This document shows, piece after piece, positions 27,563-36,074 of a stretch of DNA of 64,000 nucleotides. The DNA comes from Rhizobium sp. RCAM05350. Its GTDB lineage: Bacteria > Pseudomonadota > Alphaproteobacteria > Rhizobiales > Rhizobiaceae. The stretch covers positions 4,134,001 through 4,198,000 of the forward strand of contig CP087974.1 of assembly GCA_024426085.1 (NCBI GenBank), read 5' to 3'. The stretch's first letter is position 1. The number at the start of each line of letters is the position of its first letter. A model generated the notes under the pieces. It was given only the letters and a program-made list of their open reading frames with translations, was not told where the DNA came from and did not search any database. Both the position numbers and the translations under genes were made by a program.

Positions 27563-28694
27563 TCCGATCGTCGCGTTTTTTCAACGTGTGTTTGCAGCGA
27601 TCGGCCGGGGCATTGGCCTGGTGGTGTCCTGGTTCCTCTTTCCGTTCATCGCGGTAGGGAACTGGTACAGGGCGCGCGCCTGGATTATCAAAGGCCCGAT
27701 CGGGCTTGGCCTTTCGCTGCTGATCGCGCTCTATGGCTATTTCATCTGGCAGACACAGGTCTGGACCAATTTCGATCCGGACTATCCCAACCGCTATAAT
27801 CTTGCCGAGCGCAAGAACGACGCAGGCTTGCCGCTCAAGGTTGCGGCAGGCCAGACGGCGCCGGCCAATGCTTGCGAGCGCTCCGCCATCGTCGATGTCA
27901 CTGCCGATCTGATCGACTACAATGTCAACCAGAATGCCTGGATCTCGTCGATGGTTCTTTACAAGGCCGGCCTGTTCGGGATGGATTGGGACCGCACGCC
28001 ATGGCTCGACAACAAGGCGTCGTTCCAGCGCGGTGTCAACGAAGCGGTGCGCCGCACGACGGTTGAGCTTGTCGATTCGCTGGTGCGCATGCGCGGCACG
28101 TCCGGCATCAATCCGCAGCTGCAGAGCGTGCGCAGCAAGATGCAGTATGAGGAAACCAACTGGTACTTCGGCCTGTCGCCCTTCGGCTTCCTCACGCCGA
28201 CGCCGACGCAATATCGTGCCGCCTTGGCAGACCTTCGCGCGTTCAACGATCAGCTGGCGACATGCGCGGCAACCTTCGATGCCCGTGCCGACAACTTCCT
28301 GGAATTCATGGATCGCGTTTCAAGCTCGATCGGCAGCACGTCGGCGATGCTGCGGGAACGCTCGGAAAACTTCAATGGCGGTTGGTTCGACACACGTGCG
28401 GATGACCGGTTCTGGTTCGCGTACGGGCAGCTCTACGGCTACTATGGCATTTTGTCGGCAACTGGCGCCGACTTTGACGGGACCATCAACCAGCGCGGTC
28501 TGGCGCCGATCTGGAATGAAAGCATCAAGCAGATGCGTGCGGCCCTGCGTATCCAGCCGCTGCTCATTTCCAACGGTCAGGAAGATGGCTGGATCATGCC
28601 TACCCATCTGGCAACGCTCGGCTTTTATGTCCTCAGGGTGCGCGCGAACCTTGTCGAAATGCGCGATATTCTGGGCGCTGAGCCTTTCCAATGA
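27555..28694 (+). CDS. DUF2333-like membrane-anchored protein
   Basis: 379 residues, intact. A hydrophobic segment near residues 17-37 (IGLVVSWFLFPFIAVGNW) and a clear transmembrane helix near 47-65 (GPIGLGLSLLIALYGYFIW) anchor it. The remainder (VWTNFDPDYPNRYN onward) is a large soluble, probably periplasmic, helical domain. The overall look fits DUF2333, whose function is not established. AAGGAGG precedes the ATG. It is the last gene of the AAA+ cluster, before a terminator. Confidence 0.8.
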   Translation: MLDPIVAFFQRVFAAIGRGIGLVVSWFLFPFIAVGNWYRARAWIIKGPIGLGLSLLIALYGYFIWQTQVWTNFDPDYPNRYNLAERKNDAGLPLKVAAGQTAPANACERSAIVDVTADLIDYNVNQNAWISSMVLYKAGLFGMDWDRTPWLDNKASFQRGVNEAVRRTTVELVDSLVRMRGTSGINPQLQSVRSKMQYEETNWYFGLSPFGFLTPTPTQYRAALADLRAFNDQLATCAATFDARADNFLEFMDRVSSSIGSTSAMLRERSENFNGGWFDTRADDRFWFAYGQLYGYYGILSATGADFDGTINQRGLAPIWNESIKQMRAALRIQPLLISNGQEDGWIMPTHLATLGFYVLRVRANLVEMRDILGAEPFQ

Positions 28695-28698
28695 TTTC

Positions 28699-28730
28699 AA
28701 GCCGGAAGGACACCGTTCTTCCGGCTTTTT
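28699..28730 (+). terminator. Rho-independent terminator of the AAA+ cluster
   Basis: AAGCCGGAAG (28699-28708) and CTTCCGGCTT (28718-28727) form a perfect 10-bp stem with a nine-base loop, ending in a T-run, five bases past the stop of the DUF2333-like gene. Confidence 0.85.
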
Positions 28731-28864
28731 CATGCGGTTTTGTCGGAAGATGCATCGATTTTTGCGTTTTCCGGCACTGACGGCAAACAAAATGATGGAA
28801 AGCGCCTTCGGTTCACGCTCATATGCCCTCAGACCAAAAAACGGTGGAAGGGGAGAGACACCAT

Positions 28865-30546
28865 ATGGCCGACGTGAAGTCCGATATCGAAATTGCCCGC
28901 GCAGCGACGAAAAAACCGATCCTTGAGATCGGCGCCAAGCTTGGAATTCCACCCGAACATCTGCTTCCCTACGGCCACGACAAGGCAAAGATCAGCGCCG
29001 AATTCATATCCCAGCAAAAAGGCAGGCAGGACGGCCGGCTGATCCTGGTGACCGCGATCAATCCGACGCCGGCCGGCGAGGGCAAGACCACCACCACGGT
29101 CGGCCTTGGCGACGGGCTCAATCGCATCGGCAAGAAGGCGGTGGTCTGTATCCGCGAGGCGTCGCTTGGTCCCTGTTTCGGCGTCAAGGGCGGCGCTGCC
29201 GGCGGCGGTTATGCGCAGGTGGTGCCGATGGAAGATATCAACCTTCATTTCACCGGCGATTTCCACGCCATCACATCTGCACACAACCTCTTGTCGGCGC
29301 TGATCGACAATCACATCTACTGGGGCAACGAGCAGAATATCGACATCCGCCGTATCGCCTGGCGCCGCGTGATGGACATGAACGATCGTGGACTTCGCCA
29401 TATCGTCGGCTCGCTCGGCGGCGTTGCCAACGGCTTTCCGCGGGAAACTGGATTCTGACATCACCGTCGCCTCGGAAGTGATGGCGATCCTGTGCCTCGC
29501 CACCGATCTCAAGGATCTGGAAAAGCGCCTCGGCGACATCATCATCGCTTATCGGCGCGACAAGACGCCGGTCTTTGCCCGCGACATCAAGGCGGACGGG
29601 GCGATGACCGTGCTGCTCAAGGATGCGATGCAGCCGAATATCGTCCAGACGCTGGAGAATAACCCGGCCTTCGTGCATGGCGGCCCGTTCGCCAACATTG
29701 CCCACGGCTGCAACTCGGTCGTGGCGACGACGACGGCGCTAAAACTTGCCGATTATGTCGTCACCGAAGCCGGTTTCGGCGCTGACCTCGGGGCCGAAAA
29801 ATTCTTTGACATCAAGTGCCGAAAGGCGGGGCTGAAGCCTGATGCCGCTGTGATCGTGGCGACCGCCCGGGCGATGAAGATGAATGGCGGCATCAAGAAG
29901 GAAGATCTTGGCCAGGAAAATGTCGAAGCCGTCAAGAAGGGCTGCGCCAATCTTGGCCGCCACATCCAGAACGTCAAGAAATTCGGCGTGCCGGTGGTAG
30001 TGGCGATTAACCATTTCACGCTGGATACCGAAGCCGAGATCAAGTCGATCAAGGACTATGTCGCCACGCTCGGTGCCGAGGCGATTCTGTGCAAGCATTG
30101 GGCGGAAGGCTCCGCCGGTATCGAGGATCTGGCCCGCAAGGTCGTCGCACTGGCGGGAAAACGGCCGCTCGCAGTTCTCGCCGCTCTATCCCGACGACAT
30201 GTCGCTGTTCCACAAGATCGAGACCATCGCCAAGGACATTTATCATGCCGGCGAGGTGATCGCCGACAAGACCGTGCGCGAGCAGTTGCACACATGGGAA
30301 AAGCAGGGTTACGGCCATTTGCCGATCTGCATGGCCAAGACGCAATACTCGTTTTCGACCGACCCCAACCTACGCGGCGCGCCGACTGGTCACACCGTGC
30401 CGATCCGCGAGGTCCGGCTATCGGCCGGTGCAGGCTTCATCGTCGTCATTACCGGCGAAATCATGACCATGCCGGGCCTGCCACGGGTTCCGTCTTCGGA
30501 GAAAATCTTCCTGAATGAGGACGGGTTTATCGAAGGCCTTTTCTAG
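28865..30546 (+). CDS. fhs: Formate-tetrahydrofolate ligase, frameshifted
   Basis: Joins formate to tetrahydrofolate with ATP to give 10-formyl-THF for one-carbon metabolism. About 560 residues, the normal length. The P-loop is TPAGEGKTTTTVGLGDGL. REASLGPCFGVKGGAAGGGYAQVVP, FTGDFHAITSAHNLL and VVTEAGFGADLGAEKF are strongly conserved. Slips near 29440 and 30170 split it into three frames that join without loss of domain content. GGGGAG lies upstream of the ATG. The 130 bases before it showed me no ZTP-riboswitch core. Confidence 0.9.
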
Positions 30547-30554
30547 CGGGTTAT

Positions 30555-30589
30555 CCGGAGGATCGACGCGATGTGCGGCGATCCTCCGG
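30555..30589 (+). terminator. Hairpin terminator of fhs
   Basis: CCGGAGGATCG (30555-30565) pairs with CGATCCTCCGG (30579-30589), an 11-bp perfect stem with a 13-base loop, followed by GCCTTTCC. It also lies just past the stop of the convergent DUF1993 gene, so it could serve both. Confidence 0.7.
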
Positions 30590-30600
30590 GCCTTTCCTGC

Positions 30601-31109
30601 TCAGCTATACGGCCCGAGAAAATCGATCTTGCCGACGGCCACGCCCTGGTTGCGCAGGATGTCGTGGGCGGTCGTGACATGGAAGAAGAAATTCGGCAGG
30701 GCGAATTTCAGCATGTAGTCGTCGCCGGCAAAGGTGAAGCTCAGCTTACCGAAGGTGACCGTGATTTCCCTGACATCGCTACCCTCGAGATCGGACGGTT
30801 TGACTGTTTCCAGGTAGGCAATCGTCTTGGCGATGCGTTCGCGCAATTCGGCAAAATTCTTTTCGTCATCGGGAAAGCTCGGCGCGGCGACGCCGGTGAG
30901 CCGGCCGATGGTATTTTTCGATGTGTCGCTGACCCGCTGGATCTGGCCGAAAAGTGGCAGCATGTCCGGAGCGAGGCGCGCGTTGAACAGGTCTTCCAGC
31001 GGGATCTTTTCTGTGCCGCGTGAGACTCGGCCTTGTCGAGGAGGCCTGCAAGAACGTTGAGCCCGCGGATAAAGACGGGAACCGACAATTTGAACATGGA
31101 AACGGACAT
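30601..31109 (-). CDS. DUF1993-like protein, frameshifted
   Basis: About 169 residues. The N-terminus SVSMFKLSVPVFIRGLNVLA with LLDKAESHA, and after a slip near 31010 LEDLFNARLAPDMLPLFGQI, match the DUF1993 pattern, a four-helix bundle related to DinB. The C-terminal region has PNFFFHVTTAHDILRNQGV, whose His could bind a metal. AAAGGA precedes the ATG at 31109. The function is unknown. Confidence 0.75.
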
Positions 31110-31226
31110 GGAAAAATCCTTTGAACGGGAGCCGTGGGTGGTCCGGATGTCCTGAGCAGATGGGGCGTGAATGGGCCTTGGGCAAGATGCAGTATTGCTT
31201 ATCTTCGGCCAACATCGAAAGGTGTG

Positions 31227-32057
31227 CTACCGGCAGTAGCGGTATCCGCCCTTGCGCTCGATCACGTCGAAATGCAGATGGTTTTCGTGGGCTTCGTCGC
31301 TGCCGGGATCGAGAACCGTTTCGAAATAGAGACAGCCGGTCGCCGTGACAGCACGCTGGAATGCACCGGCCAATGTCGAATCCTCGTCGCGCGGCTGGAT
31401 CTCGATCGATTTTCCGTTCTTGAAGGAGAAGGAGGCGATGTCGATGGCATTGCCGCGTGCATGTTCGGAGATTTTTCCGTTCGCCGTATTGTTGCGCAGG
31501 CGGCAGATATAGCTCGAAGCCTGGTTGATGGTGGTGAGCGGCCCTTCGTTTTCCAGCGCAACCTTGGCTGCGGGCAGAACCGCATCCTTGGTCCAGCGAG
31601 CAAGTTCCAGTGCCGTTTCGCAGCGCATCTTGCCTTCTGGTTTCAGCGTGATCCCGGGGAGAACTGTCTGAAGCGTCAACGGCTTGTCGATACCGCAGCC
31701 TTTGCCATCGTCGATCCGCGCCTCCTCCTTGAAGGTCGCGCCGATTTCCTTGAGGTCGGCGAGGCAAGCGGCATATTCCTTTTGATCTTCCGGCTTGATC
31801 GTTAGCACGGGCTCGGGTCTGGCTTCGGGTTTTACCGTGTCGGGTTTCGCATCCGATGCCGCGGCGCCCGGTTTTTCGTCAGCGGGAGGTGCGTTTTTTT
31901 CTACCGCCTTTTCTTCTTTCTTTTCCTCCGATTTCCCTGCCTGTTTTTCCGTTTCAGTTGTTGCCGGTTTTTTCTCGGGGAGAGGCCCCTTTTCTGGCAG
32001 GCCAGCGCCGGCCAGCAGGAGGATGGACAGGAGGGACGCGAGGAATCGAAGAGGCAT
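31227..32057 (-). CDS. Extensin-like C-terminal domain protein, exported
   Basis: 276 residues, intact. A signal sequence (LRFLASLLSILLLAGAG) is followed by a low-complexity Lys/Glu/Pro linker of about 70 residues and then the extensin-like domain. That domain has CGIDKPLTL, CETALELARW, YICRLRNN, SEHARGNAIDIASF and a HENHLHFDV end. His and Asp in SEHARGNAID and HLHFD resemble a D,D-peptidase-type metal site, so a cell-wall role is likely. GGAG precedes the ATG at 32057. It is divergent from the TonB receptor. Confidence 0.8.
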   Translation of the reverse strand: MPLRFLASLLSILLLAGAGLPEKGPLPEKKPATTETEKQAGKSEEKKEEKAVEKNAPPADEKPGAAASDAKPDTVKPEARPEPVLTIKPEDQKEYAACLADLKEIGATFKEEARIDDGKGCGIDKPLTLQTVLPGITLKPEGKMRCETALELARWTKDAVLPAAKVALENEGPLTTINQASSYICRLRNNTANGKISEHARGNAIDIASFSFKNGKSIEIQPRDEDSTLAGAFQRAVTATGCLYFETVLDPGSDEAHENHLHFDVIERKGGYRYCR

Positions 32058-32217
32058 GAAAAATCTCCGGTTCTGCCGGAGGCGGCAGGGGCACGGAGCC
32101 ACAACGCATTTGGGTAGGAAAGGGTTGCATTGCAGCTGCAGGGCGCCGGATCGTTGCCAAATCGAAACACTTGTTGGGGGCAAGCCAGAATTTGACAAAA
32201 GTAAGACAATTATTTGT

Positions 32218-32232
32218 TGACAATAAGAGTCA
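32218..32232. promoter_or_regulatory. Candidate RirA iron-responsive operator
   Basis: TGA-N9-TCA at 32218-32232 matches the core of the RirA box known in Rhizobium. It overlaps a TTGACA (-35-like) at 32217-32222, about 130 bases before the TonB-dependent receptor start. Repression of the receptor in iron-replete cells is the expected effect. The rest of the 305-base gap between the divergent genes shows a second TTGACA at 32192-32197 and nothing else that I recognise. Confidence 0.5.
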
Positions 32233-32363
32233 TGTTTTTTAACCGATGCATATAGGCAGTTCCTAGCGGCTGCTCCCAGAATGCCTCGTCGCCCATACCC
32301 AGCCAGCCCCTTGAGCAAAGTGCCTCAGCAGCCAGCCCGGTGAATTCATCAAAGGATTGATCC

Positions 32364-34491
32364 ATGATTACCCGGCATCACTGCGCGGCTCTTTTGGCAT
32401 GCGCGGCGTTTTTGACGCTTTCTCTAGCAGGCCACGTATTCTGCGCAACAAACTCCGGAGGAGTTGGCCGCTCTCAAGAAGAAAGCCGAGGAAACTGCAG
32501 CGGCGGGTGAGGCGACCTATCTGCAGACCATCACGGCGACCGGCAGCAAAACGGGTCGTGATCCCTATTCGACGCCTGCTGCCACCAGCACGATTACTGC
32601 CGATGAAGTCGAGCAGTTCGGCAACAGGAATATCGACGACGCTCTGCGCGCGACGCCGGGTACGTTTACACGTGACAACCCGCAGAACCCGGGTCTCGCC
32701 GTCAACATTCGTGGTCTCGAAGGATCCGGACGCGTCAATATGATGATTGACGGCGTACGCCAGAATTTCCGGTTCACAGGTCATGAGGCCCAGGGCTTTG
32801 CCTATATCGATCCTGCTTTCATTGCCGGCATCGATATCTCGCGTGGCGCAGTCTCCGGGGTCGGTGGGGCAGGGGCGCTGGCGGGCGCTGCCAATCTGCG
32901 GACCTATAACATCGAAGACCTGTTGACGGACGGCAAGACCTATGGCGGTTTTGCGACGGCGTCCTTCGGTAGCAACCAATCCGGCTGGTCTGAATCGGCA
33001 CTTGGCGCCTATCGGGTCAATGACAGCATCGCCTTCCTCGGTGGTATCAGCAAAAAGACCCAGGCAACTACAAGAACGGCAATGGCGAGGTTGTTCCCTA
33101 TACCAGAATCCGATCTGATCTCCGGTATTTTCAAGACCGAGATCACGCCGAACGACGAGCATTCGCTGAAGCTTAGCGGTATTCTCTACAACAATGATTT
33201 CGTTGCCAACTCCTACGACCAGTCGATCACCGCGCAGACCTATAGCGCCAATTATGCCTATACGCCTGGCAATGATCTGATCGATTTCCGCGCCAATGTC
33301 TATTACAACGACATCAAGATGAAATACGACAAGAGCCCGGTCATTCCTGGCGGTGGTTCGGCTGCGGGCCGTGTCATCGACGACAAGGGGTTTGGTTTCG
33401 ACGTCTCCAACACATCCAACTTCGATCTCGGTGCGGTCGCCGTCACCTCGAATTACGGGGTTGAGTACTTCTCCGATGACTATGATGTGGTGAACAGCAG
33501 GCTGTCGCCCAGTTCCGGTGTTAACGGCAGTGGCAAGAGCTCGACGACGAGTGTCTTTAACTCGACGAAGCTGACCTATGGCATCGCCGACCTGACCCTC
33601 GGTCTGCGCTATGATCGTTTCGATCTCAAGGGAGATGGCCAGGTTTCCGCCGGTAACCCGCTTGGCATGCCGGCTGGCCCCTATTCGGTTGATAGCTCCG
33701 AGGGCAGGGTCAATCCCAGCGTAACCTTCGCGCTCAACCCCGTGGAATGGCTGCAGCCCTATGTGAAGTACGCCGAAACCTCATGCGGCCCGACCGTCAA
33801 CGAGACTTTCGTCGGCGGAACGCATCCGGGCGGCGGCGCACCGCAGTTCTTCTTCCCCAATCCCTTCCTTGAGCCGGAAATCTCCAAGGGCTGGGAAGTC
33901 GGCGCCAACATCAAGGTCGATGACCTGCTGACAGCCGGCGACAGCTTCCGCTTCAGGGCGGACTACTTCAACAATGATGTCGACAACTACATCACCGCGA
34001 ATTTCGTCGGCGGCACACATTTCGCCAATGTACCCGGCACCACCAAGGTGCAGGGCATTGAGCTGGAAGGTGCCTATGATGCCGGTTTTGCCTTCGCCAA
34101 CATTTCCTACACGCATACTGAATCCGATCTGCCTTCGCAGGTGAACGGCTTTGGTGCCCAGAGCTACCTGCCGGATGATATCTTCACGGCGACGCTCGGT
34201 GCCCGCTTCCTCGAAGATCACCGCCTGACGGTCGGCGGACGGCTCTATGCTGTGAGCGAAAGCTATATCGGCGAAATCAATGTCGCGCCGGGCCAATCGC
34301 CCTACCAGGACGGCTATGAACTGGTCGACATCTTCACCAACTACAAGTTCAAGAACGGCTTCGAGCTGACAGCCAGCGTCCTCAACGTCTTTGACAAGGA
34401 ATATACGCCGGCGCTCAGCACATCGCCGAGCATCACGGTCGATACAGGCCGCGGACGTACTTTCCTGGTGACGGCGAAAGCAACGTTCTGA
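32364..34491 (+). CDS. TonB-dependent outer-membrane receptor (haem/haemoglobin type), frameshifted at its N-terminus
   Basis: About 709 residues. The signal peptide (HHCAALLACAAFLTLSLAG) and mature start (ATYSAQQTPEELAALKK) are in different frames, with a slip near 32430. The plug domain has TSTITADEVEQFGNRNIDDAL, NIRGLEGSGRVNMMIDGVRQ and ISRGAVSGVGGAGALAGA. The barrel has PYVKYAET-PTVNETFVGGTHPG, typical of HmuR/HasR-like receptors, and ends TFLVTAKATF with a C-terminal Phe. Residues about 235-250 are garbled by a compensating indel pair near 33070-33105. The ligand is probably haem or a haem protein, and the RirA-type box fits this. Confidence 0.82.
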
Positions 34492-34502
34492 TCTTTGAAT
34501 GA

Positions 34503-34536
34503 AGAAAGCGGCTCGAAAGGGCCGCCTTCTTTTTAA
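34503..34536 (+). terminator. Terminator of the TonB-receptor gene
   Basis: AAAGCGGC pairs with GCCGCCTT (one bulged C) around TCGAAAGG, then TCTTTTT follows. It lies 12 bases after the receptor stop, directly before the marR promoter. Confidence 0.7.
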
Positions 34537-34565
34537 TTGACAAAGTGCATATGCACATTTATATC
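34537..34565 (+). promoter_or_regulatory. marR promoter with operator in its spacer
   Basis: TTGACA (34537-34542) and TATATC (34560-34565) are separated by 17 bases. The spacer holds the perfect palindrome GTGCATATGCAC (34545-34556). The same 18-base string AGTGCATATGCACATTTA recurs before the SDR gene. The predicted transcription start falls at about 34572, the first base of the chosen marR ATG. Repression by the MarR protein is inference from the duplicated site. Confidence 0.7.
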
Positions 34566-34571
34566 GACTTC

Positions 34572-35013
34572 ATGACATCGCAATCGTCCGTCAGCACCTG
34601 CACCTGCAACTGCTTCGCCATTCGCCAGGCTGCGCGCTTCGTGTCGCAGCTTTATGAGCGGCACTATGCGCGGGCAGGGATCACGGCGGCGCAGTTTTCA
34701 TTGCTGGCCTACATCGCCGAAGCAGGGAACGGCCGGCATGGCAGACATGGCCGAGGCGATGGTTATGGATCGCACGACATTGGTGCGTGCCCTGAAGCCT
34801 TTGGAACGCGATGGTTACGTGGTCAGCGAACCTGAAGGCAAGGGATCGCGCAAGCTGCTTTTGGCGCTCTCGCCCAAGGGGCAGCAGAAACTGTCGGAAG
34901 GTGTCGAATGCTGGCATGCGGCGCAGGCGGAATATGTGGCGCTGGTTGGCGATGAGCGCGCCGACAACCTGCGCCAGATGCTTCTTGCCATCCCGACCAG
35001 CAAAGCCGCCTGA
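34572..35013 (+). CDS. MarR-family transcriptional regulator, frameshifted
   Basis: About 147 residues. The N-terminus SVSTCTCNCFAIRQAARFVS with QLYERHYARAGITAAQFSLL is followed, after a slip near 34735, by the winged helix (MADMAEAMVMDRTTLVRALK, then LERDGYVVSEPEGKGSRKLL). The N-terminal Cys cluster (CTCNC) could sense redox state or metals. The ATG at 34572 is chosen because an upstream ATG would place the operator inside the coding region. The mRNA would then be leaderless. It probably controls itself and the SDR gene downstream. Confidence 0.8.
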
Positions 35014-35019
35014 TAAACA

Positions 35020-35046
35020 AAAGCCGAACTGTCTTCGGCTTTTTTA
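35020..35046 (+). terminator. Terminator of marR
   Basis: AAAGCCGAA pairs with TTCGGCTTT around CTGTC, followed by TTTTT. It separates marR from the SDR gene, so the latter needs its own promoter. Confidence 0.8.
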
Positions 35047-35058
35047 ATGGTCAATATA

Positions 35059-35070
35059 GTGCATATGCAC
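35059..35070. promoter_or_regulatory. Second copy of the MarR-type operator, before the SDR gene
   Basis: GTGCATATGCAC is identical to the site in the marR promoter, and the flanks match for six more bases. TATAGT (35055-35060) overlaps its left edge and could be the -10. It lies 19 bases before the SDR start codon. Confidence 0.7.
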
Positions 35071-35089
35071 ATTTAGAAGGAAGAAACCG

Positions 35090-35833
35090 ATGTCTCAGAA
35101 AATAGAAAATGCCGTTGCTCTCGTCACCGGCGCCAATCGTGGCATCGGCCGGGAGTTCGTCGCCGAACTGCTGCGCCGTGGTGCCAGGAAAGTCTATCTC
35201 GGTGCCCGTGATCCGGCTTCACTTGCCGATCTCGTCGCCCTCGATCCGGCTCGCCTTGTGCCGCTGAAGCTTGATGTGACCAATACTGCCGATGTCGCTA
35301 ATGCTGCCAAGATTGCTACCGATGTGACGCTGTTGATCAATAATGCCGGTTTTGCTGGCGGGCAGGGGGTTATCTCCGCCCCGGATCTTTCGATTGCCCG
35401 GCAGGAAATGGACGTGAACTATTTCGGCTTACTGTCCCTGTCACAGGCGTTCGCGCCGATCCTTGCCAAGGTGCCGCAAAGCAGCATCGTCAATGTGCTG
35501 TCCTTCCTGTCGCTGGTAACGCTGCCGTTGGCCGGGACCTATTCGGCGTCCAAGGCCGCCGGTCTTGCCGCCAGCCGCTCCATCCGGGCGGAACTGCTTG
35601 CCCAGGGCACGAAGGTTGTCGTGACCATGCCGGTGCAGGTCGAGACCGACATGGGCCGCAGCCTGCCGGAGCCGCGCCTGCAGCCTCTGGAGGTTGTCAG
35701 CGAAACGCTCGATGCCGTCGAGGCTGGTGTGGAAGAGGTTTTCCCCGGTGAGTTGACTCGAAATGTTGCAGCGGCGTTCGCTGCCGATCCGAAGGGCGTG
35801 CAGGCGCATATGTCCACCCGCCTGCCGGCTTAA
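35090..35833 (+). CDS. Short-chain dehydrogenase/reductase
   Basis: 247 residues, intact. The cofactor motif is TGANRGIGREF, followed by LLINNAGFAG (NNAG) and the catalytic triad: Ser in VLSFLSLV, then YSASK with Tyr and Lys. It is a classical SDR that reduces a carbonyl or oxidises an alcohol with NAD(P)H; the substrate is unknown. AGAAGGAAG lies before the ATG. It carries the same operator as marR and is its likely target. Confidence 0.88.
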   Translation: MSQKIENAVALVTGANRGIGREFVAELLRRGARKVYLGARDPASLADLVALDPARLVPLKLDVTNTADVANAAKIATDVTLLINNAGFAGGQGVISAPDLSIARQEMDVNYFGLLSLSQAFAPILAKVPQSSIVNVLSFLSLVTLPLAGTYSASKAAGLAASRSIRAELLAQGTKVVVTMPVQVETDMGRSLPEPRLQPLEVVSETLDAVEAGVEEVFPGELTRNVAAAFAADPKGVQAHMSTRLPA

Positions 35834-35884
35834 GGGCGGAAGGGCGCGCGGGAATCCCACCTCCATTTTTCCGCCGGCGCCCGC

Positions 35885-35913
35885 TTGCACAATTCTCTCT
35901 CTCACGCTAACAA
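35885..35913 (+). promoter_or_regulatory. trpL promoter
   Basis: TTGCAC (35885-35890) and TAACAA (35908-35913) are spaced by 17 bases. Transcription would start at about 35920-35921, on the ATG of trpL. This agrees with the leaderless trpL transcript I recall for Sinorhizobium meliloti. Confidence 0.55.
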
Positions 35914-35920
35914 TTCCGCC

Positions 35921-35965
35921 ATGACACAGGCACGCAACATTGCAATCTGGTGGTGGGCTCGCTAA
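35921..35965 (+). CDS. trpL: trp operon leader peptide
   Basis: A 14-residue ORF, MTQARNIAIWWWAR, with three consecutive Trp codons. The S. meliloti leader also ends in IWWWAR and has the same length. Ribosome stalling at the Trp codons when charged tRNA-Trp is scarce lets trpE(G) be transcribed. When Trp is plentiful transcription ends at the hairpin at 36001-36032. In S. meliloti the released RNA (rnTrpL) and the peptide also act in trans. No ribosome binding site precedes it, consistent with a leaderless start. Confidence 0.88.
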   Translation: MTQARNIAIWWWAR

Positions 35966-36032
35966 AGCGGCCTTGACCAGTCATGCGTGATTGAGACGAT
36001 AAGCCGCCCGGAAGTTTCGAGGCGGTTTTTTT
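35966..36032 (+). promoter_or_regulatory. trp attenuator
   Basis: The terminator form pairs CCGCC (36004-36008) with GGCGG (36021-36025), then eight T. The alternative form pairs GCGGC (35967-35971), just after the leader stop, with GCCGC (36003-36007). The two share bases and so exclude each other. This is the layout of a Trp attenuator. Confidence 0.8.
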
Positions 36033-36074
36033 GTATTCAGGCCGCAGAAATGATGGGCCTGAACGGAGCGACAG

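Noticed and set aside
28732..28864. ZTP/folate riboswitch upstream of fhs
   Set aside because: I looked for the conserved pseudoknot core and did not find it.
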